Assembly (NCBI GenBank): GCA_021927905.1
Contig: BLLK01000038.1
Location: 2,232,001-2,296,000, forward strand
Source: Chaetoceros tenuissimus
Taxonomy: Eukaryota > Bacillariophyta > Thalassiosirophyceae > Chaetocerotales > Chaetocerotaceae
Length of the DNA stretch: 64,000 nt
Direction of reading: 5' to 3'
Within the stretch, counting starts at the first letter, position 1. Each line of letters begins with the position of its first letter. Below the pieces are notes generated by a model. It was not told the origin of the DNA and did no database searches. It worked only from the letters and a program-made list of their open reading frames with translations. The position numbers were made by a program, and so were the translations under genes. Below are positions 1 through 10,312 of this stretch, one piece after another.

Positions 1-1
1 G

Positions 2-580
2 ACATGCAAGAAGGTTCCTCTTTGCCCTCCTGAAAGTTCAAATGATGAGGCTTGTATCGGTGTTTTTGATCCAGTGAAATGTTCTGGCGAAAATATTGAA
101 TGCGAATACTCCAATCAATGTTTTGCCACAACTGCTTCAAGCAACTTTACTGCCGATACTTGCAATAAGGTTTGGGTTAATCCCCTGGTTAACCCTAACT
201 GTCCTGGAAGTTCAAATGATGAAGCTTGTATCGCCATTTTTGATCCAGTAAAATGCAATAGCGAAAATATGGAATGCCAATACTCCAATCAATGTTTTGC
301 CACAACTGCTTCAAGCAACTTTACTGCCGAGACTTGCAATAAGATTTGCCCTATAAGTTCCAGTAGGTTGACTTGTCTCGAAACTTATGATCCAGTGATA
401 TGTGGTGAATGTGAATATGACAATCAATGTTTTGCCGAAGCAGCTTCAATCTACTTTACTTCAGAGACATGCAATACTGTTATCAACACTGAGAGTACCA
501 GTGGAGTGACAAGAGCGTATTCTAGATCTTGCACATTGTTCTTATCATTCACTCTCATTGGTGTGATTGCAATTGGTTAA
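2..580 (+). CDS. Kazal-like repeat surface protein, 3' part (5' end outside window)
   Basis: The frame is open from the left edge, so the true start lies upstream; it ends with TAA at 578-580. Three cysteine-rich modules of about 45 residues are visible. Each has a [FY]-D-P-V-x-C segment, then an E-C-x-Y-x-N-Q-C-F-A segment, then a T-C pair, for example DPVKC and YSNQCFATTA. This matches the Y-x-P-V-C-G ... Y-x-N-x-C-x-A pattern of Kazal-type serine protease inhibitor domains, although cysteine spacing is looser than in animal inhibitors. The last about 17 residues (SCTLFLSFTLIGVIAIG) are hydrophobic with no basic tail, as expected of a GPI-attachment signal. The protein is therefore probably a secreted, membrane-anchored surface protein. 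Kazal assignment is by motif only; inhibitory activity is not shown. Confidence 0.6.
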   Translation, partial: TCKKVPLCPPESSNDEACIGVFDPVKCSGENIECEYSNQCFATTASSNFTADTCNKVWVNPLVNPNCPGSSNDEACIAIFDPVKCNSENMECQYSNQCFATTASSNFTAETCNKICPISSSRLTCLETYDPVICGECEYDNQCFAEAASIYFTSETCNTVINTESTSGVTRAYSRSCTLFLSFTLIGVIAIG

Positions 581-737
581 CTTGTAGTAGACTAAGAGAA
601 AATCGTTCAAGCCTCTTTCTTTCTCTTGAGGATAGAGATATACCTCGAATGTTTATACAAATATTGTGAAAATGAACAAGGATTTCCTGATTCTTCTCTA
701 AAATAAATCTGTTTGCTTTTACTATTTATCGTGTCAC

Positions 738-1532
738 CTATATACTTTCTGTAGTATTACATGCATCTGGATGTTCACGTAACAATTGATAAATTGTGCT
801 AGAGTTGGCATTGGGGAGTGAAGCTGCCACGAGAAACGCTGGATATATAGTTGAAACTTCACCTTCGAAGGCACACGTTAAAGTTGGAGGTATCTCATAC
901 GTCAATGTTTCAAAGACTTTTTCCTCTCCAAATTTCTCAACTGCGTCGTCATATCGAGTTCGTACTTCATCATGATCTTCAACATCTTCAATCACTTCAA
1001 AGATATTACCAAGTGTTTCAGGAGTGCTTTTTAAATCATTTCTAAAAGATATATGAAATTCATTGAATAATCTAGAAAGCTTCTCTTCTTCTGTTTCTTG
1101 TAATTCAATCTTCAAGTCGCAGTGTACTTCATAAAAGACTTTACAAAACTCCCAGCCAAGGTTTTCCAATCCTTCACCGTAGAGTCCATCTTCGCCATTA
1201 TATGCTTCTTCTGCCTCTGAAGCCATTTGTCGACATTCCTCTTTACTCATTTCTAAATCTCTAGTCAATTCAATAGTGAAATCTTCCCCTTGACCATCCC
1301 AACAAGATATCATCTCCGCTTCATCGGGTAAACAACGTGAATCATCATCATCTTCAGGCATCGCAGCCATCAAACACTCTTCTATCGTTTCACCACCATG
1401 ATGATTCAAATATGATTCGAGATTATCAAAAGGTTTACAGGATAGAAACTCTGAGATTTCATCTTTTGTTTCGGGTATGTCCAAGATAAACTCTGCCCAT
1501 CGCCACCAACATTCTTTTCTTAATAGGTCCAT
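738..1532 (-). CDS. Acidic protein of unknown function
   Basis: Uninterrupted 264-residue frame starting MDLLRKECWWRW and ending at 738. It is strongly acidic (many D/E runs such as EDDDDSR) and has no signal peptide or membrane segment, so it is probably nuclear or cytosolic. The C-terminal 45 residues contain a P-x-F-L-V-A-A-S segment followed by T-I-Y-Q-L-L-R-E-H-P-D-A. This resembles the closing block (PFMLAA...YELLRxxP) I associate with a family of diatom hypothetical proteins related to ankyrin-type repeats; that is inference. The ATG at 1532 is the first in frame. The antisense frame inside it at 851-1045 is a shadow. No family is confidently recognised. Confidence 0.6.
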   Translation of the reverse strand: MDLLRKECWWRWAEFILDIPETKDEISEFLSCKPFDNLESYLNHHGGETIEECLMAAMPEDDDDSRCLPDEAEMISCWDGQGEDFTIELTRDLEMSKEECRQMASEAEEAYNGEDGLYGEGLENLGWEFCKVFYEVHCDLKIELQETEEEKLSRLFNEFHISFRNDLKSTPETLGNIFEVIEDVEDHDEVRTRYDDAVEKFGEEKVFETLTYEIPPTLTCAFEGEVSTIYPAFLVAASLPNANSSTIYQLLREHPDACNTTESI

Positions 1533-1971
1533 TCCAATTGTATCTCCAAGTTGTAGAATCTGATTCTTGAATATCCTCTCTTTTACGCCAGAGTTCTACT
1601 TCGCAAACTGACTTTTTGTATGTTGGTTATATGATATGTTTTCATATATAGATGTTCGAGATGATGAGTACTGAGTTGTTTTGAAAACATGTAGCAATCT
1701 CTTCAACTTCAAGTGGAAGAAAGTGAAAAGTGAAAGAAAGCAGGAGCGTTAGAGAACAAATTTTCGATCGAGATAACGGTTTTACAACGCATCTCACATT
1801 TTGGCTGTCGCGATTTGAAAAATATGATAAAAATTAATGCAGAAGATACATGCCAGCAATAGCGAAAATTCAGCATGATATTAATATTTCTTGTATTATA
1901 ATAAATTTTCGTAACGATCGTACGTAACAGTCAGTCATAGCTTGACATGATCGTATTTCTTTTCTCGAGAG
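1533..1971. other. Intergenic, AT-rich
   Basis: Upstream region of the leftward 264-residue gene and downstream region of the next leftward gene. It is AT-rich with GATCGTACG-type short palindromes near 1915. I see no coding signal. Confidence 0.5.
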
Positions 1972-3174
1972 TTAAACAACTACATTTCCATCAGTTGAGA
2001 TGATGTACTCATTACTTGACTTTTGATTGCCTCTCAAAATTCTTCTACCTTTGGCATCCTTAGTGTTTTTGTTTGGAGTTTCTGTTGTAGTAGTCTCTGA
2101 GGTACTGTTTGTTTCAGTTTCTTTCTTTGTCTTTTCTTCTTTCGAAGCCTTTGCATTTTCTTTCTTTGTCTTTTCTTCTTTTGGTGCTTTTGAATTTGTA
2201 GTCTTTGGAAGAGTAGGTGCTTTGGCTTTATTTTTGTTCTTTGTCTTGCTTTCGACCTCGACTTCATTGTTCGGTTCGGTTGATGCAGTTGTAGGACTTG
2301 GAGTTGGAGCAGATGTAATTGGCACAGATGGAGTGGTTTCTTCCGATGCCTTTGCCTTTTTAGTGTTGTTCTTTTTCTTTTTCTCTACCTCCTCCTTCGG
2401 TTCGGTTGATACAGTAGTAGAACTTACTGTTGGAGCAGATGTACCAGATGCTGTTGACGGGGACTTAGTACTAGAGTTTCTGTTTGCAGCCTTGGCTTCT
2501 CTTTCTTTGAGCACTCTTCCTTGACGTGTCTCACGAGTTAAGATTCTTCTGGCTTTTGTATTCTTGTTCTTCGCTGTGCTAGTTTCAACAGTTGTTGTCT
2601 CGGGTTCCTTCTTGTTCTTCTCAGGCTTTGATTTCTCTTCAGAATTCTGCTCTGTAGACTTGGTTTTCTTCTTCTTTTCTTCAGAGTTATTCTCTACCTC
2701 GGTTTCGTTCTCTGACTTAGTTGGCGTAGTCACAGGACTTGCTGTCGGTGCAGATGTAATAGGTACAGATGGAGTGGTTTCTTCTGATGCCTTTGCCTTT
2801 TTAGTGTTGTTCTTTTTCTTGGTCTCTTTCTTTTCTACCTCTACCTCGCTCTTTGACTCAGTAACCTCTGTTGTAGAGATTGCTGTTGGAGAAGACGTAA
2901 CAGGACTTGCTGTAGGAGCAGATGTAGCACTTGGTGCTTTAGTAGATTCGCCAACTATGTTTCTACCAGCGCCTTGGTTTTTTACTTTCTTATTATTCTC
3001 TCCTTGTTTCTTCAAGATTCTTCCAGTTTTCGACATCGTCTCAATATCGATGATATCAATTTCATCATAGATTGCATTTCTATTGGAAAGTCTCATATCT
3101 TCCATAGCATCATCATATACTGCACAGGAAGAGAGGGCAGAAAGGTATAGGAAAGCTGCTGCGTAGAGTTTCAT
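1972..3174 (-). CDS. Secreted Lys/Ser/Thr-rich protein with R-x-L motifs (silica-associated candidate)
   Basis: 400 residues. A signal peptide is clear at the N-terminus (MKLYAAAFLYLSALSSCA, cleavage near 17-18). The rest is low complexity: lysine-rich blocks (KKKNNTKKAKAS) alternate with Ser/Thr/Pro segments (SAPTASPVT). Residues 119-144 are repeated exactly at 266-291. Four R-x-L tripeptides occur at 52-54, 210-212, 220-222 and 378-380, three of them RIL. In Thalassiosira silaffins and related cell-wall proteins an R-x-L motif marks propeptide cleavage, and lysine/serine-rich composition goes with silica binding. On that basis this is a candidate frustule-associated protein. The composition is seen; the role is inference. 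The long antisense frames here reflect the biased composition and are not genes. Confidence 0.75.
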   Translation of the reverse strand: MKLYAAAFLYLSALSSCAVYDDAMEDMRLSNRNAIYDEIDIIDIETMSKTGRILKKQGENNKKVKNQGAGRNIVGESTKAPSATSAPTASPVTSSPTAISTTEVTESKSEVEVEKKETKKKNNTKKAKASEETTPSVPITSAPTASPVTTPTKSENETEVENNSEEKKKKTKSTEQNSEEKSKPEKNKKEPETTTVETSTAKNKNTKARRILTRETRQGRVLKEREAKAANRNSSTKSPSTASGTSAPTVSSTTVSTEPKEEVEKKKKNNTKKAKASEETTPSVPITSAPTPSPTTASTEPNNEVEVESKTKNKNKAKAPTLPKTTNSKAPKEEKTKKENAKASKEEKTKKETETNSTSETTTTETPNKNTKDAKGRRILRGNQKSSNEYIISTDGNVVV

Positions 3175-3752
3175 AATGATATTTCGAATAGAAAAAGTGA
3201 TGAATGTGAAAAGATGATAAATTGAAGCAAATTGTATGTGTGAGCAATAGTTTATTATTTCTAACGACGAAAAAAGTCATCTCTGCCGAATTACATAAGC
3301 CCTCACTTCAACAGTCAAGGCAAAATTGTAAAGTTTTAGCTGTCTATGACTCCTCTGCGGGATCCTCTGTGCTGGCCGTCACATCGCTGTCATCATGAAT
3401 GAAAATATCTATTGATCTATTGCACATAGGCTCAACCAAGCTGAATTAACGATGGTTCAACACTTTTAACAGCTTCAAACCTTGACTCAAATAAATAATA
3501 TTTCTTTGAGTCATGGAATTATATGAGTGTGATGAAACGATGAAATGTAATGGAATAACGTTTGCATCAACTTCAATAGATTGTCTCTATTTCATCGTTT
3601 TCTTGCTTTTTTGAACCTGTGCTTCATTACTTTATCTGAATCATCCAATATGCATTTCAAGTAATACATTCCATCTTCTATTTCCAATAATGCCATAAAT
3701 TTACCTAAACTATACGCTACTAGTTATCATTGTATATTTCTCTATCCGTATT
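3175..3752. other. Intergenic
   Basis: 5' flank of the secreted R-x-L gene and 3' flank of the sigma factor gene. No additional gene or recognisable element is seen. Confidence 0.5.
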
Positions 3753-6068
3753 CTAACCTCGTAACGAATTCTGATGCTCCCATAACCTCTTTTCATACCA
3801 TGGTCTTCTTAGTTTTCGTAGAGCTCTACACTCTTGCGATCTAACCCATGACTTTGTTTGACCTAATTGAGCAGCAACAGTAGTAACAGTCCGAGTGAGT
3901 CCATCATTAATTCCATATCTTGCACAAATCACTCGTCTTTCATCTTCTCCAAGGATCATGAGCATCTCTTGCAAATCATCACGAAAAAGTGTCCGATCTA
4001 CATTTTGTATAGGAGAATTTTCATCCTTGATTACTTCTGTTGCATCAATGGTATCTCCCAGAGAAGTTTCACTTTCTTGTCCAATATCTTTTGGATTATT
4101 TTGATATTTTGCCATATCCAATGAGATAGCTTGTCGTGTCAATCGTAGCATCTTTACAAATTTCTCAACCGACATGTCTAATTCCGCAGCCATTTCTTCA
4201 TTGGTGGGTGTACGTCCATATACTCTCTTGAGTTCTGCTCGTACTCTTCGTACACGATTGAGTAAGTTATGTACGTGTACTGGTAGTCGAATGGTTCTTG
4301 AATGGTATGCAATGGATCGAAAGACTGCTTGTTGAATCCACCTAAAATATGGTTGTGTATGAAGATGTTTTGAGTGAGTGAATATATTCTTGGAAAGAAC
4401 AGATGATATCTACGAGGTACTCAATATCCAAGCTTACCAACTAGCATAGGTTGAAAATTTGAATCCCTTTTTTGGATCAAACTTTTCCGCAGCTCTTGTC
4501 AAACCAATACTTCCTTCCTGTACCAAATCCGCAACATTGACACCTACATGTTTATACCTCTTGCTAATACTCACAACCAAACGCATATTACACTGCACCA
4601 TTTTCTGTTTGGCCTCTTTTGACGTCAACATAATTTCTACAAAATCACTCGGAGTACCACGATTCATGGGCGTTTGATCCTTCTTTTTCACTTTTTTATC
4701 TGAAAATTTAATATCGGAATCATCATAATAATCCTTCAAAAAGGTAGGTGGTGCCTTTTTCGCTCTCCCACGTCCCCTCCCCGGTCCCGAATCATTCACC
4801 AATCCATTTCCAACAAACATGTTCGGATCCTGTCCTTCCTCCCATGCTTCACTATTAATAGGTCGAATCTGTCGTTCCAATTCCTTGTCTACTATAGTTT
4901 CCTCAGAATCAACAAACCCACAAGCATTGGCCCATTCTGTGATAGTTGGCAATCTCCCAAACTCATTGTATAAACCTTCATGAACCGCTTCACACTGAAT
5001 TAAAAATTGAATCTTCATACCTAACCTATACTCCTCTTCTTGAGTCAATAGCGTTGTCCTGTAATATTTTTGCAAATTGGGAGGTTCATTGACTCCTCCG
5101 AGTGGCATCATACCCGTTGTTTCACCTTCCAATTCTGATTCTTTGAGTTTACGACTTTTGGGTAATATTTTCACTCGAGATTTTCGTTTCGGAGTCGTTT
5201 CTTGTTCTTCTTCTGTGGAATCATCTTTTTTAGCTGCAATGGAGGTAATTTCATCAATTTCTGTGACAGGATTTTTTCTAGGTCTTCCCCGTCCTCTTTT
5301 TTTAGTAGTAGTTGTAGAAGTTTCTTTTGCCAATCGCGTTTCCACTTCGTTCAAATTCAACAAGGTAGTTCTGGACATGGCACCGGGTACAGACTCGGGT
5401 CTTCCCCTCGGTCTCGAGTTGATATCATACGAGGTGGTAGTTTCTTCTTCATTTTGAACAGAAGCTTGAAATAAATCGAGATAGGGAGTGGCTGTCATAC
5501 CACTACTACTACTACTATCAAAGTCTTGTTCTTCCATTTTCGAAAGTAGTTTGGCTTGTTCCCATGCTTTTTCAACCGATAGTCGTTTTTCTTTGGAAGA
5601 TGTTTGAAGTGGTTGTACGGGTTGTATCAGTGTCGCTTCCTTTTCCTTTTGTTTGACAAATAATGATGTCGATGATGATGATGATATAGTAGTAGAAGTA
5701 TAATGAGTAGTAGTAGTACAACTGTTTCTAGTCAATGTAAAGGCTGATGAATGATTGAATATCGAGAAAAGTATGAGAAACATGAATTGAAATGGGACTC
5801 GATGCAAATGTTGAAATGTTTTGTTGTAATAAAGTGACTCATTTGAATATTCTTCTTCTTCTTCTTCTTGTTCTTGTTGTTGATGTAACGACTGATGATC
5901 CATGTCCAGTCTACTTTTACTGTCATGTCTACTATTCATATCATTCCTATCATTCCATTGCTGTTGAGTGAGAGAAGGATGACAAGAGAGAAATTCCCTC
6001 GAAAGAGTTTCATCGTCACTTTCTTGCATTGATTCCTGAAACAAATGTAATTGGCTGCTCTTCTTCAT
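3753..6068 (-). CDS. Plastid RNA polymerase sigma-70 factor, two exons
   Basis: Exon 1 is 6068-4438 and exon 2 is 4341-3753. The 96-bp intron (4342-4437, GT...AG) restores the region 2.4 sequence TYASWWIQQAV, giving 739 residues. Region 1.2 ([15 protein letters not shown]) and region 2 ([41 protein letters not shown]) lie in exon 1. Region 3 and region 4 ([32 protein letters not shown]) lie in exon 2. It should direct the bacterial-type plastid polymerase. A hydrophobic stretch at residues 96-109 followed by S-S-A|F at 107-110 looks like a signal peptide with the diatom ASAF plastid motif, but it is preceded by 95 polar residues. The plastid form may therefore start at Met96 (codon 5783-5781). 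Residues 150-330 are low-complexity with AT-hook-like GRGRPRK. Confidence 0.93.
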
Positions 6069-6517
6069 CTCTCTATTAGTATTGATGTATATGTAATTTA
6101 TAAAAGAGTGTATTTCAAAATTACTTCACTTTTATCTTTTATTACTTCTTCCAGTACTTTTATTTCCACTCACTCACATCAGATTGCACTCTCATCTTGA
6201 AGAAAGAGAAAGCCAAGCTCAACATCTGTCGTGTTCAACCTCAAGATCGAAGGATACGGTTCAACTTTTTCAACCGTTATTTTTAGAAAACGTCACTTGG
6301 AATAGAGATTGAATGGCTGTGAGGGGGTGTACAGTGGATCTAAGGAGGTAAAGAAGAGAAGGAAAGAGAGAAGGCATGGTACGTCATTGACAGCTAAATT
6401 TCCAAATCATGTCATCAGCCATTCATTTTTGAAAAAAGAAAGAAAGATATCTTGGAGCACCTAATGAATCCATCATCTCTTCACTTCTTATTCCATTACT
6501 AACTTCACTTCACTACC
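6069..6517. promoter_or_regulatory. Divergent promoter region, sigma factor / WD40 gene
   Basis: 449 bp between the starts of two divergently transcribed genes, so it must contain both promoters. AG-rich and CT-rich stretches are present. I cannot assign a TATA box or factor site with confidence. Confidence 0.4.
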
Positions 6518-7687
6518 ATGAACCAACAACAAATAATTCCATCACGAACAGTCATTACATCCTTTTCACCAGCCACATCCTCCACGGTTGAAAATTACGA
6601 TGAAGGTCAATACGTACTACACGTCACGACTTCTCCTTCCAATACTCTATTGTCTTGTGCACTCTCCAATCAATTGATTCAAACATATGACAGATCTACA
6701 TTGAAATTATTGCAGAAATATCAACCACACAGTAATACAATCACTTCTGTGAAATACATCAATGATGACGTCATTTTGAGTAGTAGCACTGATGGAACTT
6801 GTAAACTGTACGATTGCAAAAGTAACTCAGTAATATCTACTCTATCACTATCCAAGGAAGAAGCTTTAACGGTGGATGTGGGATACAATGGAGTACTAGC
6901 AGCTGTAGGAGGATCATCTGGTAACATTCATTTTTACGATTTACGCAATATATCCAATAAAATGCATCCTTTGGGAAGTTATGTCGATGCTCATACCGAT
7001 GATGTCACCCATGTAAAATTTCAATCCATGACAAGTTCACTATTAGCTACCGCGAGTGAAGATTCGCTTATAAATGTATTTGATACCTCCATGCCAAGTG
7101 AAGAATCTGCTTTGAAGAGTGTCATGAATACAATGGCTCCATTGCGTCAAGTGGGGTTTTTTGGACCTTCCCAAGAAGGGATTTTTGCATTGACGGGTAG
7201 TGAAACGTTACAAGTTTGGCATCATGATTCTTGTCAATTGATTAGTGATTTTGGAGATGTACGAAATCATTTGAGTCATTTGGGACATGCTTCGATACAA
7301 TATTTAGTTGGTTGTCATTGGTCTAACAAGAATCAAGAATTGAATCTTGTTGCGGGTAATACGGAGGGTGATTGTTTGGTGTATAAAGTGGAGGCGAATA
7401 ATATTGTGGCCAAGCAGAAATGGAACAGTGGGCATAAAGCTTCCATAAGGAGTTTTGTAGCTTCGGATTATAATGGCAACGAGTGTTTTATTACGGCTGG
7501 GGAAGATTCGAGATTGTGTGAATGGTGTGTGAGTGGTAATGGTGGTAGTGACGTTGTAGGTGCGAATGGGATTGGTGGTACTGGACAAGAAACAAATACT
7601 GCTGCTCCGACTACTAGGCATGCTCCAAAATCTGGAGGAGGAGTCATTCGAAGACAAAAGAAGAAAAAGGCACATGCTCCATATTGA
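6518..7687 (+). CDS. WD40-repeat protein, WDR89-like
   Basis: 389 residues, single exon. At least five WD40 blades are readable: HSNTITSVKYIND...SSSTDGTCKLYD; VDVGYNGVLAAVGGSSGNIHFYDLR; HTDDVTHVKFQ...ATASEDSLINVFD; a blade around ALTGSETLQVWHHD; and GHKASIRSFVAS...ITAGEDSRLCEWCV. The layout of a full-length propeller followed by a short lysine/arginine tail (GGVIRRQKKKKAHAPY) resembles WDR89-type proteins, which are scaffold propellers of poorly known function. The start ATG at 6518 is the first in frame. It could be another small WD40 protein; propeller identity is certain, subfamily is not. Confidence 0.85.
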   Translation: MNQQQIIPSRTVITSFSPATSSTVENYDEGQYVLHVTTSPSNTLLSCALSNQLIQTYDRSTLKLLQKYQPHSNTITSVKYINDDVILSSSTDGTCKLYDCKSNSVISTLSLSKEEALTVDVGYNGVLAAVGGSSGNIHFYDLRNISNKMHPLGSYVDAHTDDVTHVKFQSMTSSLLATASEDSLINVFDTSMPSEESALKSVMNTMAPLRQVGFFGPSQEGIFALTGSETLQVWHHDSCQLISDFGDVRNHLSHLGHASIQYLVGCHWSNKNQELNLVAGNTEGDCLVYKVEANNIVAKQKWNSGHKASIRSFVASDYNGNECFITAGEDSRLCEWCVSGNGGSDVVGANGIGGTGQETNTAAPTTRHAPKSGGGVIRRQKKKKAHAPY

Positions 7688-8358
7688 ATATTTCATAATT
7701 GAATATTGAATATGATGCTATGGAGATTGTAGATGATTGAAATTGGGACTCTAGAAAATGGACATGGGGACTGAAGCACATTGCTATTGCTCAAAGAAAT
7801 TCCATTAGAGTGAATATGAAGCTGAACTGAATCTATAACTAAATTGACATTGGGATATAGACATGTAGGAAATCTTTTGGAAATGAGGTAGATGCAAAGG
7901 TAACTGGCGAAGCCTAACCTTCTCATAGCATAAAACAAAAAGAAAAGATATTCTTAGCAAACAGAAAGAAATCGTGAACTAGACTACATGGATTGATCCA
8001 AAATGGAATGGATCATATTTGTTTCATTGCATTTGTTTCATTGCAATAAAAGTAAAGAGATACAAACCGAGGTAAAGAATGTTATTTCCTAGTTTGGAGG
8101 TTGTTGTAATTACGTTGGTAACGACTTTAGATTAGGCGATCCAAGGAAATGAATGATGGAAAGATTCAAGAAATGGTGGAGAACAGAATAGAGGCTGGTG
8201 AATTTCACTTTAGCGACCTTGAAATCAATGTGGGTCGCGAAAACCTTTCCAGAGATTTCCATCTCTAACGAATGGAAATAATACAACAGAAACAAACTAC
8301 CAAAAGATTCTTCAAATAAAGATACAATTTTATAGATTATGTTTGGTAATAATAATAC
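7688..8358. other. Convergent 3' flanks with a short tandem repeat
   Basis: Gap between two convergent genes. It contains a perfect 14-bp direct repeat, TTTGTTTCATTGCA, at 8018-8031 and 8032-8045. Short leftward frames at 7693-7938 and 8110-8295 have no recognisable features and are not called as genes. Confidence 0.5.
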
Positions 8359-9843
8359 TTATGCAGTTGCAGCAACATTGTCACTCATGTCTACAAAGAA
8401 TGCAACATCCTTGGACCAACCACTGTAGAACTTGTTCCAATTATGTGGAGAGTATTGAGTTGGACCACAATCACGTGGGAAGCCAATATGAGAATGAAAG
8501 TTGCAGTAAGTCCATCTCTTTGATTCATCACGTTTCAAAGCAGCCTCGTAGTCATTGTAAAGTTCAAAGTCAACATTGAATTTGTTGTGTTCCCCTTCTA
8601 CCCAACGATCAAGGAGAGTGTTTTGAAGATCAAAACCTTCTGGTAAATCTCCCTTCGATACACGTACGTAGTAAATATCAGAATGGGAGAGATCACATTC
8701 AAGGCACTTTCTTCTAATGATCTTGTTCTGGGACTGATTCATGAGTTCAACTACATCCCCATTGGACTTGATTGGGTAAGCAAGATTGCCTCTTCCGGCA
8801 ATAGGCTCCCAGTTCATAGATGGATCCTTTGGTGCAAATCCATATTCACGAATCATGTCTTCCGCCTGTTTGTCACAGTCCTCGTTGGTTGCAGCAATCT
8901 TGGTCAACTGAGTTGTTTTGACTGCTTCGTATGCAGTCTTGAGATCTTGGCTTCTACAGTTGTCAAAGGTAACCACAGGATCCTTTGCAAGTTCAATGTA
9001 ATGCCCCTTGACTGGATCGTCTACAACCTTGTAAGTCTCAACTACAGAAACATCAGAACATCCAGCCTTGGAAACAGTTGGCATTTGTTCAATACAAGCA
9101 CACATTGGTGCACTTGGAACATTACGTACGAAACCATTGTTGAGCAAACCGTGCTCCATAGCAACATGAAACAAAAGGTTACCCTTGTAGTCGGATGCCT
9201 TGGAATCTCCATCCCAGAAGAATCCATGACATACAGAAGTACCTTCCGAATCTTCAAGGAACAAGGTCTGTCCACCAGCTACACGAGCAGACTTTGGAGA
9301 ATCAGCAATGTCATGATGGCAAATGTTTGCATTTCCTGATGAGATTTGAGGTGCATTCGGACTAGTTCCAAGTCTAGTCGCCTTCCAGCAACACATGACA
9401 GCTTCAGCATCACAGGTCTCAAGGTCAAAGTTACGATGGTAAGAATCAGGCCATGCAATTCCTCCATTAGGATTCACAAACTCCTTAATGTCTTTGATAC
9501 GGGCAAGCTCTGGATCTGTATCCATGGTGGTACCAGAGATCATAGGTCCAGTGTTGAAGATACTTCCTCCGTCAAAGAAGGTATCGTCAAATTGTCTGCC
9601 GCGAACAGTAACACGGTCCCAAGGGAGCATATCGGCCTTGATTTGTTCGCGAACTTCTGAACATGCAGTAGTTGCCCAACCTCTAGCATCGGTTCCGAGA
9701 AGAGCAGTAAGTCCAGCTTCGTCACAGCCTGTTGCACCTAGAATATCAGGTAGTTCACAATTGTCGAATTCTACATTCTCAAAGGAGCAGGCAGATGCAC
9801 TAGCAACTAGAGAGAGGAGGGAGAGAGCAGTAGTGAATTTCAT
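8359..9843 (-). CDS. Secreted cysteine-rich protein, MCCW/CHGF family, copy 1
   Basis: 494 residues from the ATG at 9843. That start gives a clean signal peptide (MKFTTALSLLSLVASASA); an upstream in-frame ATG at 9930 would bury it behind 29 polar residues. Shared landmarks with the neighbour at 10313 are L/V-PW at about 73-75, F-D-x-x-[FY]-[FY]-D-G at 85-92, C-D-A-E-A-V-M-C-C-W ending at 153, CHGFFW at 205-210 and NVPSAPMCAC at 241-250. Many cysteines suggest disulfides. I do not recognise an enzyme fold and know no characterised relative. The C-terminal 110 residues (CNFHSHIGFPRDCG and so on) are not shared with copy 2. It lies head to head with copy 2, so the two may share a promoter. Confidence 0.85.
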   Translation of the reverse strand: MKFTTALSLLSLVASASACSFENVEFDNCELPDILGATGCDEAGLTALLGTDARGWATTACSEVREQIKADMLPWDRVTVRGRQFDDTFFDGGSIFNTGPMISGTTMDTDPELARIKDIKEFVNPNGGIAWPDSYHRNFDLETCDAEAVMCCWKATRLGTSPNAPQISSGNANICHHDIADSPKSARVAGGQTLFLEDSEGTSVCHGFFWDGDSKASDYKGNLLFHVAMEHGLLNNGFVRNVPSAPMCACIEQMPTVSKAGCSDVSVVETYKVVDDPVKGHYIELAKDPVVTFDNCRSQDLKTAYEAVKTTQLTKIAATNEDCDKQAEDMIREYGFAPKDPSMNWEPIAGRGNLAYPIKSNGDVVELMNQSQNKIIRRKCLECDLSHSDIYYVRVSKGDLPEGFDLQNTLLDRWVEGEHNKFNVDFELYNDYEAALKRDESKRWTYCNFHSHIGFPRDCGPTQYSPHNWNKFYSGWSKDVAFFVDMSDNVAATA

Positions 9844-10312
9844 CTTTGTTGTTATTGGCGTTTTTATGAGGAGAAAATACATGTGTTTTGGTGTTTGCTT
9901 CTTCTTTTTCATCCATGACGGACGAGTCAAAGGTCATAGTTTAACGAGGCATGGCATTACTGCCTTAGAAACGCCGATAGTGAGTGAATATCAAAACGGA
10001 GAAACATGGCTTTCTCAGTACCGCTGCGAGTCCGACTGTTTATTTCCTAACCTGATAGGGTTTATTAAAAATTGTTCTAAGTTCTAAGACGTTAAAAATC
10101 GTTCTAAGACGTAGGTTCACGGTCAAACAGGTCTCACAAATTATTTTAGCAATCAATTTTCTACAGGTCATTTTTTACATGACCATGTCCCATTCAAATA
10201 GTCATTTTCGAAGAAAGATTGAGTTCTTGCCTTCGAGAGAGAATGTTATGCTTATAACATAAAACGTCCAATCGAAAATTCATAACACCTCCAAGAGAAC
10301 TCGAACAATACA
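9844..10312. promoter_or_regulatory. Bidirectional promoter between paralogous secreted-protein genes
   Basis: 469 bp separate the two start codons. Near 10065-10115 the motif GTTCTAAGACG occurs twice and GTTCTAAG three times in close succession, a possible repeated factor site. This is a sequence observation; no function is known. Confidence 0.45.

Noticed and set aside
2027-3070. Long rightward frames opposite the Lys/Ser-rich protein
   Set aside because: Antisense shadows of AAG/GAA/ACA-rich codons; hydrophobic Phe/Val/Leu strings with no start context or homology.
9488-10087. 199-codon rightward frame
   Set aside because: It overlaps the start and promoter of the leftward secreted gene; no signal peptide or conserved motif.
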